From: Infirmifilum lucidum
GTDB taxonomy: Archaea; Thermoproteota; Thermoprotei; Thermofilales; Thermofilaceae
DNA length: 64,000 nt
NCBI RefSeq assembly: GCF_014876775.1
Contig: NZ_CP062310.1
Location: 558,001 to 622,000 of the forward strand
Direction of reading: 5' to 3'
The notes beneath the pieces were generated by a model. It was not told where the DNA came from and searched no databases. It saw nothing but the letters and a program-made list of their open reading frames with translations. The position numbers and the translations under genes are program-made. Shown here piece by piece: positions 58,443 to 64,000 of the stretch. Position 1 is the first letter of the stretch. Each line of letters starts with the position of its first letter.

Positions 58443-58970
58443 CTAGGGGTTAACCACAACATACTCGGTAGCGGCTAGCACGCGTAGCCTCTCCACCCCC
58501 CTTATGCTCTTAATGTAGTTGGCGACGGCTTCTGGGACGAGGCTCTCCCACTCTCCCCCCTCCGAGATGAGTCTCCGGATAATTCTACCCTGCAGTTTTT
58601 CTCTATCGAGCAAGGGGGGCTTCAAGACCTCGTAGCCCTTAGCCCGGGCGAGCAGCTCTACAAATGGGTTGCCCGTGCACACAGCCTCGAACCTGGGGAC
58701 GCGTTTTTCAATGTAGTCGAGCCACAAGGAGTTGTCTGGTATATTATCGAGAGGTACCACGTAGAGACGATCCCACACGTCCCGCAGCGCGTAGCGAAGC
58801 ATGGTTATGCGCTCTCCGGCAGTAAATGGATTCTCTAGAGTGTAGCTGTACTGCGCTGCAGTGACCAGGACTATCACTTCCTCGCTTACTCCGAGCAACC
58901 AGCGTATCGCTGCCACATGGCCGTTGTGCACTGGTTGAAAGCGGCCGGGGAATAGGGTCCTGCTGAACAC
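58443..58970 (-). CDS. nadM: Nicotinamide-nucleotide adenylyltransferase, archaeal NadM
   Basis: Adenylates NMN to NAD. The 175-residue archaeal enzyme shows GRFQPVHNGHVAAIRWLL (HxGH at about 15-18), the middle TAAQYSYTLENPFTAGERI, ALRDVWDRLYVVPLDNIPDN, and RIIRRLISEG (ISxxxR-like) near the end. GTG start 58970. Ends 4 bp from the convergent coiled-coil gene. Confidence 0.93.
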   Translation of the reverse strand: MFSRTLFPGRFQPVHNGHVAAIRWLLGVSEEVIVLVTAAQYSYTLENPFTAGERITMLRYALRDVWDRLYVVPLDNIPDNSLWLDYIEKRVPRFEAVCTGNPFVELLARAKGYEVLKPPLLDREKLQGRIIRRLISEGGEWESLVPEAVANYIKSIRGVERLRVLAATEYVVVNP

Positions 58971-59004
58971 AACGATTTATTATGCCGCTAAGCCTAATAA
59001 GGGT

Positions 59005-59643
59005 GTGGTCTTCGTAGCCGGCGTAGACGAGGCTGGCAGAGGGCCTCTAATAGGGCCGATGGTCGTTGCGATAGCCTGCGCGGGCGAGGCGAAGTTGAGG
59101 AGGTTAGAGGGGTTAGGTGTTAGGGACTCTAAGCTTTTGACGCCGGCTCGTAGGGAGAGGTTGCGGCGTGTCCTGGAGCAACTCCTCGACTACTTTGCCG
59201 TGCGGGTAGTCCAGCCAGAGGAAGTTGACAGGGCAGTTCAGGGCCTGAGCTTCGGGAACTTGAACGAGCTCGAGCTATCACTCATGGCCGAGCTGATACA
59301 GCAGGCCCTGGAGAGAGTTAGCGTAGAAAAAGTGTACGTCGATTCTCCTGACCCTCTACCAGAGAGGTTTGGCAGGAGACTATCACAAAGGGTCGGGACT
59401 AGGGTTGAGGTAGTGGCCGAGAGCCACGCAGACAGCAAGTACGTCATAGTTTCCGCTGCATCGATAATAGCTAAGACTGAGCGTGACCGGATAATAAGAG
59501 AACTCAAGAGCACGTACGGCGACTTCGGCTCTGGGTACCCCTCAGACCCCAAAACACGCGAGTTCGTCAAGAGGTGGATCGAGAGGGAGGGTTCTCTACC
59601 CCCTATAGTCCGGAAGTCGTGGAGCACTCTGGAGAGGCTCTAG
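59005..59643 (+). CDS. rnhB: Ribonuclease HII
   Basis: Cleaves RNA in RNA-DNA hybrids and at single ribonucleotides. The 212-residue protein has GVDEAGRGPLIGPM (Asp8, Glu9), KVYVDSPDP (Asp near 112) and AESHADSKYVIVSAASIIAK (Asp near 135) as catalytic carboxylates. A GATTTATTATG box is about 27 bp upstream of GTG 59005, suggesting a leaderless message. Confidence 0.94.
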   Translation: MVFVAGVDEAGRGPLIGPMVVAIACAGEAKLRRLEGLGVRDSKLLTPARRERLRRVLEQLLDYFAVRVVQPEEVDRAVQGLSFGNLNELELSLMAELIQQALERVSVEKVYVDSPDPLPERFGRRLSQRVGTRVEVVAESHADSKYVIVSAASIIAKTERDRIIRELKSTYGDFGSGYPSDPKTREFVKRWIEREGSLPPIVRKSWSTLERL

Positions 59644-59677
59644 TAATGTTTTTTAACAAGGCGGGGAAGTGGGGTTG

Positions 59678-60274
59678 ATGGACGAGAAGGGGTTTTACGC
59701 GCATCCTACCGCAGTAGTGGAGGACGGTGCTGTCATCGGAGAGGGTACGCGTATCTGGCACTTTGCGCACGTTAGGTCTGGAGCCCGCGTAGGGAAGAAC
59801 TGCAACGTTGGGAAGGATGTCTACATCGACTCTGGAGCCATTATCGGGGACAGGGTGAAGATACAGAATGGAGTTTCTGTCTACAGGGGTGTGATTATTG
59901 AAGACGATGTCTTCGTCGGCCCCTACGCTGTCTTCACGAACGACAAGTACCCGCGCGCGTTCTCCACAGACTGGCAGGTAGTCCCCACAGTCGTGAAGAA
60001 GGGGGCGAGCATTGGGGCCAACGCGACTATAGTGTGCGGAGTGACTATAGGCGAGTACGCAATGGTTGCCGCAGGTAGCGTCGTTACCAAGGATGTGCCG
60101 CCCCACGGCCTCGTTGTTGGGAACCCGGCTCGTCTGGTAGGCTTTGTGTGCTACTGCGGCAGGCCCCTGAAGGACAGAGCTGGAGAGACCGAGGACAGTG
60201 TTCTCTTCAGGTGCTCTCACTGTGGCAAGCAAGTGGCTATAAAAAAGGAGCATCTGAGAGCCCTGGAGAAGTAG
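59678..60274 (+). CDS. Hexapeptide-repeat acyltransferase with C-terminal zinc ribbon
   Basis: A left-handed beta-helix N-acetyl- or acyltransferase (198 residues). Repeats run from [19 protein letters not shown] through [20 protein letters not shown] and [20 protein letters not shown] to [20 protein letters not shown], resembling UDP-amino-sugar N-acetyltransferases such as WlbB. An additional C-terminal ribbon, CYCGRPL...CSHCGK, is uncommon among recalled homologues. ATG 59678 is chosen; GTG 59669 is the alternative. Confidence 0.85.
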   Translation: MDEKGFYAHPTAVVEDGAVIGEGTRIWHFAHVRSGARVGKNCNVGKDVYIDSGAIIGDRVKIQNGVSVYRGVIIEDDVFVGPYAVFTNDKYPRAFSTDWQVVPTVVKKGASIGANATIVCGVTIGEYAMVAAGSVVTKDVPPHGLVVGNPARLVGFVCYCGRPLKDRAGETEDSVLFRCSHCGKQVAIKKEHLRALEK

Positions 60275-60531
60275 CAGTCATTCCTAGCAGTGACCGCAGG
60301 AGCTGGGTTGAATTCCGGCCAGAAGTAGCCCCGTGGGAAAACGGCTTGCACAGGGCACGTATGAAGGCTGGACACGGTGGACTTAAGGAAGAGATCTGGT
60401 GGCTGGGTATAGGGGGTCACTTCAAAACGCTCGAAAAACAATAAGCGAAGGCTTTTCTAGAGGTGGGCTCCCGCAGAATAACTCTGTGTAGTAACCATTC
60501 TTTATCTCTCTGTAAAACGAGTTTCACAGGT
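60275..60531. other. Intergenic region without recognised gene
   Basis: About 257 bp before the sugar-kinase gene. Contains a small hairpin CCGTGGGAAAACGG (60332-60345) and a CTTTATCT TATA-like box near 60500-60507 that serves the downstream kinase. No tRNA, C/D pair or convincing protein frame found. Confidence 0.4.
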
Positions 60532-62139
60532 ATGGATGAGGAGTTTATCCTCGCCGTAGACATCGGTACGACGACAGTGAAGTCCGCCATTTTCAACACG
60601 GACGGGAGGATCCTTGCACTCGAAGGACAGGAATACCCCACCTACTACCCACGCCCTGGATGGGCAGAGCAGGATCCCGAGGATTGGTGGAACACTACCG
60701 TCCAGGTTGTCAGGAGTGTCCTTAGGAAGTCGAGGGCCGAGCCAGGTCAAATTCTAGGCATATGCATAAGTAGCCAGAGAGAGACAATGGCGTTCCTGGA
60801 TTCCGAGGGACGTAGCCTGGGGCGTGTACCGATATGGATGGACAGGAGGAGCACCCCGCAGGCTGAAGGAATAAAGGAGAAAATCGGCCTACAGGAGATA
60901 TATAGGAGAACTGGGCTCGTCGCAGACGCAACGTTTACTGCGACGAAGCTTTTATGGTTCAAAGAGAATCAGCCAGAACTCTTGAAGAGGGCAAGGGTGG
61001 GGCTACAACCGAAAGACTACGTAATATTCAAGCTAACGAATAGGGCCGTGACCGACCACAGCGTCGCCTCCCGCACCATGCTCTTCAACATTAACACCAG
61101 GAGCTGGGACTACGAGTTAATAAGCGAGCTCGGGCTAGAGGATTATGCCGGCATCCTGCCAGAGTCTCTCCCGAGCTGGGAAGTCGCCGGAGAAGTAACA
61201 CCTGAAGCCTCCTCGACTACAGGCCTGAAAGCTGGGACACCAGTGTTAGCCGGCACCGGCGACAGGACAGCAGAGATACTGGGTGCTGGCATACTCTCAT
61301 CCGAGCGCGTCGAGGAGTCCACCGGAACTGGATCCACTACAGCTACACTGCTGAGTGAGCCCCTACTTGACCCTAAGATGAGATTCTCCGTCGGGGTTGG
61401 GCCTATCCCGAACACCTGGGCCCTAGAGGCGGGAATGTCTACAGCAGGCGCCATCCTGCGCTGGTTCAGGGATCAGCTTGCTGAAAGCGTCAACCTCCTA
61501 GCCTCCTCGACGAAGCGTAGAGCATACGAGTACCTTGACATGGAGGCTGAATACGTCCCGCCGGGCTCCAATGGGTTGATAGTCCTGCCCTTCTTCTCGG
61601 GTGCGAGGAGTCCAAGGTGGAACCCCTACGCTAGGGGGGTTGTCTTTGGGCTAACAGTGTTCCACACGCGAGCCCACATCTTCAGAGCCCTGATGGAGGG
61701 GGTCGCGTACGAGATCAGAAAGATACTGGAGGTGATTGGCGAAGTCGGCATAAGGCCCTCTGAGCTTGTATTGATTGGTGGTGGAGCAAAGTCGCCGACA
61801 TGGGCTAGGATTAAGGCGAACGTCACAGGCGTGGAGGTTGTGCTCCCAGGGTTGCTCGACGCAGCTCTAGGTGGTGATGCGGTGTTAGTGGCTGTTTCGA
61901 GCGGAGCTGTCAGCGAGTACAGCGAGGCGGTAAAGGTGTTCTTCAGAGAGAGGGCCAGGATAAAACCCGAAAAGAGACTCGTCGAGGTATACAACCGGTA
62001 TTACTCGCTCTACGAGAGACTAGCCGAGACCTTAAATGAGTATTTCAAGGAGGTCTCCCAGATATCAGACGTCCCCACGACAGCGCCAGCCTGGGACATC
62101 GACAGGCTCGTCCACCTCTTATTCAAACTTGAGTCATAG
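60532..62139 (+). CDS. FGGY-family carbohydrate kinase (xylulokinase-like)
   Basis: A 535-residue sugar kinase. AVDIGTTTVKSAIFNTDGRI (residues 8-27) is the phosphate-1 loop; ISSQRETMAFLD, WMDRRSTPQAE, AGTGDRTAEILGAG and LIGGGAKSPTWARIKANVTG complete the FGGY signature. The sugar (xylulose, another ketose or a polyol) is unknown. ATG 60532 is chosen: a TATA-like element is centred about 29 bp upstream. Possible link to the cyclitol genes at 31.8-36 kb is speculative. Its end overlaps a convergent HTH gene by 6 bp. Confidence 0.88.
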   Translation: MDEEFILAVDIGTTTVKSAIFNTDGRILALEGQEYPTYYPRPGWAEQDPEDWWNTTVQVVRSVLRKSRAEPGQILGICISSQRETMAFLDSEGRSLGRVPIWMDRRSTPQAEGIKEKIGLQEIYRRTGLVADATFTATKLLWFKENQPELLKRARVGLQPKDYVIFKLTNRAVTDHSVASRTMLFNINTRSWDYELISELGLEDYAGILPESLPSWEVAGEVTPEASSTTGLKAGTPVLAGTGDRTAEILGAGILSSERVEESTGTGSTTATLLSEPLLDPKMRFSVGVGPIPNTWALEAGMSTAGAILRWFRDQLAESVNLLASSTKRRAYEYLDMEAEYVPPGSNGLIVLPFFSGARSPRWNPYARGVVFGLTVFHTRAHIFRALMEGVAYEIRKILEVIGEVGIRPSELVLIGGGAKSPTWARIKANVTGVEVVLPGLLDAALGGDAVLVAVSSGAVSEYSEAVKVFFRERARIKPEKRLVEVYNRYYSLYERLAETLNEYFKEVSQISDVPTTAPAWDIDRLVHLLFKLES

Positions 62140-62391
62140 GCGCCCGATGTACTCCTTGAGCCAGAGAACCACTCTCTCGTAACTCTCCCTACCCCTCTGC
62201 GTCAACTCCACGTACTCGCCGTCCCTGTCCTCTACAACCCTCACTAGTTTTTTCTCCTCAAGCCACTCCAGGTACCTCATAAAGGCTGGGTAGTTAAGCC
62301 TGCTTGCCATTTGGAGGTGTGTCTTCCTCATTCTACCCTCATTGTATAGCGCGTCGAGTATTCGGGCCAAGACTATGATATCTAAGCGCAT
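62134..62391 (-). CDS. Small winged-helix DNA-binding protein
   Basis: An 85-residue archaeal winged helix of the Sso10a-like/HTH_45 type: ILDALYNEGRMRKTHLQMASRLNYPAFMRYLEWLEEK and wing VRVVEDRDGEYVELTQRGRE, followed by a helix that dimerises in the family. DNA target unknown. It sits between the sugar kinase and acetyl-CoA synthetase genes, so either could be its target (inference). Confidence 0.82.
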   Translation of the reverse strand: MRLDIIVLARILDALYNEGRMRKTHLQMASRLNYPAFMRYLEWLEEKKLVRVVEDRDGEYVELTQRGRESYERVVLWLKEYIGRL

Positions 62392-62432
62392 TACACGACT
62401 ACAGAAAAGTAAGCGCGAGGGGTAAAATAACT

Positions 62433-64000
62433 TTAGATTCTGGAGTTACCTATAGCACTCTTTATCTCATCTATAGCTGTCGGATCCTCTATGGTCGTAA
62501 GGTCACCTAGTTCTTGTTCCCCCTTGACTATTGCTTTTATGACCCTTCTCATAATCTTGCCGCTCCGCGTCTTTGGAAGCTTCTTCACGAAGAAGATGTT
62601 AGCAGGCTTGGCTATCGGGCCTATAGTCTCCGCGATATGGTTCGCGAGCTCCTCCTCTAGCCTGGTACTAGGAGTAAAGCCGTCCCGTAGAACGACGAAT
62701 GCTGCAGGAACTTCCCCCTTAATCGGATCAGGCTTCCCGACTACAGCTGCTTCAGCTACTGCTGGGTGCGATACTAGGGCGCTTTCCAGTTCCATAGTTC
62801 CTATCCTGTGGGCTGCAACTTTCAGGACTTCGTCAGCCCTGCCGAGAATCCAGAAGTAGCCATCTTCGTCTCTCATGGCATAGTCGCCTGGATAGTAACA
62901 ACCCAGGAACTTGCTCCAGTACGTGTCGATGTAGCGCTTAGGGTCTCCCCACACGCCGAGGAGCATGCCGGGCCAAGGCCTTTTGATGACGAGGTAGCCT
63001 TGGATGTTTGGGGGCGCAGGCGCGCCTTCCTCGTTAAAAACTTCCGCGTCGACGCCGGGCAGCGGTAGAGTGGCAGAGCCTGGCTTCAACGGTACGAGAT
63101 CTATCCCCGCGGCTGGGGCTATCATGAAGCCTCCAGTTTCTGTTTGCCACCAAGTGTCGATTACCGGGCACTTCCCCCTGCCTATGACCTTGAAGTACCA
63201 CTCCCAGGCTTCAGGGTTTATGGGCTCTCCAACGCTCCCGAGGATCCTCAACGACGATAGGTCGTGCATCTCGGCCCAGTGGCTCCCGTAGCGCATGAAC
63301 ATCCGAATAGCAGTTGGAGAAGTGTAGAATGCCGTGACGCCGTGTTTCTCGATTACGCTCCACGTCCTATCGGGAGAGGGGTAGTCAAGCGCGCCCTAAT
63401 ACATCACGGTGGTTAGGCCGTGCATAAGTGGCCCATAGACCACATAGCTGTGGCCTGTAATCCAGCCTATGTCTGCAGTGCACCACCAGATGCCCTCGTC
63501 ATTCGGGTTGAAGGCCCACTTCAGCGTCCAGTAGACCCAGACTAGGTACCCGCCTGTGCTGTGGTAGATCCCCTTGGGTGTTCCCGTAGTGCCGGAAGTG
63601 TAGAGTATGAAGAGGGGGTGGTTGGCGTCGAGCTTCTCAGGTTCTACGTACGTGTTCCTGCCTATGCCTTCCATCAGAGTGTGGAACCAGAAGTCTCTCC
63701 CCTCAACCATGTTCACGTTTACTCCTGTACGCTTTACTACAATGACGTTCTCAACTGAGAAAACTTGCTCTAGTGCCTTGTCGGCGATCTCCTTTAGTGG
63801 GACGACCTTCCCCCGCCTGTAACCGCCGTCTGCCGTGACTAGGAGCTTTGCCTTAGAGTCGTTGATCCGCTTGGCGAGCGAGTCGCTGCTAAAGCCAGAG
63901 AACACAACTGTGTGTACAGCGCCAATTCTGGCAGCCGCAAGCATGAATATCGGTAGCTCAGGGATCATGGGAAGGTAGAGGGCTATCCTGTCGCCCGGCT
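62433..64000 (-). pseudogene. acs: Acetyl-CoA synthetase interrupted by in-frame TAG, 5'-truncated by window
   Basis: AMP-forming acetyl-CoA synthetase. The frame runs from [20 protein letters not shown] at the window end through [19 protein letters not shown] (ATP loop), [58 protein letters not shown] to KTRSGKIMRRVIKAI (acetylatable Lys). One in-frame TAG lies at 63396-63398, exactly where homologues have Glu (VMY-stop-GALDYPSPDR against FEGAPDYPSPDR). The frame is intact on both sides. The change is a single base (GAG to TAG). It may be a mutation, a sequencing error, or a suppressed or recoded stop. An internal ATG at 63302 could start a C-terminal fragment but would lack the ATP loop. 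Confidence 0.85.

Noticed and set aside
60295-60320. tRNA T-arm-like sequence (GGTTGAATTCC)
   Set aside because: No matching acceptor, D or anticodon arms on either strand.
63303-63395. Frameshift as the cause of the broken acetyl-CoA synthetase
   Set aside because: The reading frame is identical on both sides of the TAG; only a single-codon stop separates the parts.

Overview
The window reads as ordinary chromosome from a hyperthermophilic archaeon of the Thermoproteota (Thermoprotei), perhaps near Thermofilales. The level is inferred from gene content: AGOG-type 8-oxoguanine glycosylase, a short helicase-less XPF nuclease, archaeal-type ProRS and NadM, Orc1/Cdc6, ribosomal P1, mevalonate kinase, pyruvoyl arginine decarboxylase, diphthamide enzyme, TrpB2 and an intron-bearing tRNA. 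Many starts (GTG and TTG are common) lie about 25 bp downstream of a TATA-like box, so leaderless transcription looks frequent. Genes are dense, and several convergent pairs overlap at their 3' ends. No insertion sequence, CRISPR array or rRNA was seen.

Layout. 1-4.6 kb: partial amino-acid-binding protein, Mrp/NBP35 ATPase, M50 protease, double nitroreductase. 5.3-11.0 kb: a structured non-coding element, then a five-gene type IV pilin-like surface cluster on the minus strand, downstream of a tRNA 2-thiolation pair (11.0-12.25 kb). 12.4-17.4 kb: CRM RNA-binding protein, phosphoesterase, class II HMG-CoA reductase, CPBP protease, riboflavin-type ECF S component, presenilin-like protease. 17.5-22.9 kb: compact minus-strand block (PhoH-KH ATPase, topoisomerase IA, XPF, MIP18, HemK-like methylase, arginine decarboxylase, RAM domain). 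23-31.8 kb: endonuclease IV, Dph2, radical SAM, TIM, a second structured non-coding element, a nucleotidyltransferase with a degenerate phosphomannomutase-like partner, AGOG, permuted GTPase.

31.8-36.0 kb is the most interesting metabolic locus. Two divergent transcription units encode proteins that match, from memory, three consecutive enzymes of the Thermotoga maritima inositol pathway (scyllo-inosose dehydrogenase, 3-dehydro-scyllo-inosose hydrolase, 5-keto-L-gluconate epimerase), plus a D-2-hydroxyacid dehydrogenase. An inverted repeat flanks one TATA box.

36-49.9 kb: MBL hydrolase, RimI, ProRS, tRNA-Thr(GGT) with intron, mevalonate kinase, TrpB2 divergent from an HTH-ACT regulator, DHH phosphoesterase, ASCH protein, Orc1/Cdc6 with a gene-poor upstream region carrying a probable C/D box sRNA, DUF354, P1, prepilin peptidase, DUF92 and NfeD. 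50-64 kb: slipin; an ArsR-type HTH / membrane / 44-residue / bactofilin-like operon; an epimerase / cyclophilin-like / DhnA-aldolase operon; AEC carrier; asparaginase; TatA; NadM; RNase HII; hexapeptide acyltransferase; FGGY kinase; and an acetyl-CoA synthetase interrupted by an in-frame TAG, running off the window.

Links within the window: HMG-CoA reductase and mevalonate kinase serve isoprenoid lipid synthesis; the prepilin peptidase could process the pilins; TtuB-like and TtuA-like proteins form one tRNA-thiolation module; the cyclitol genes, sugar kinase and aldolase suggest carbohydrate use.
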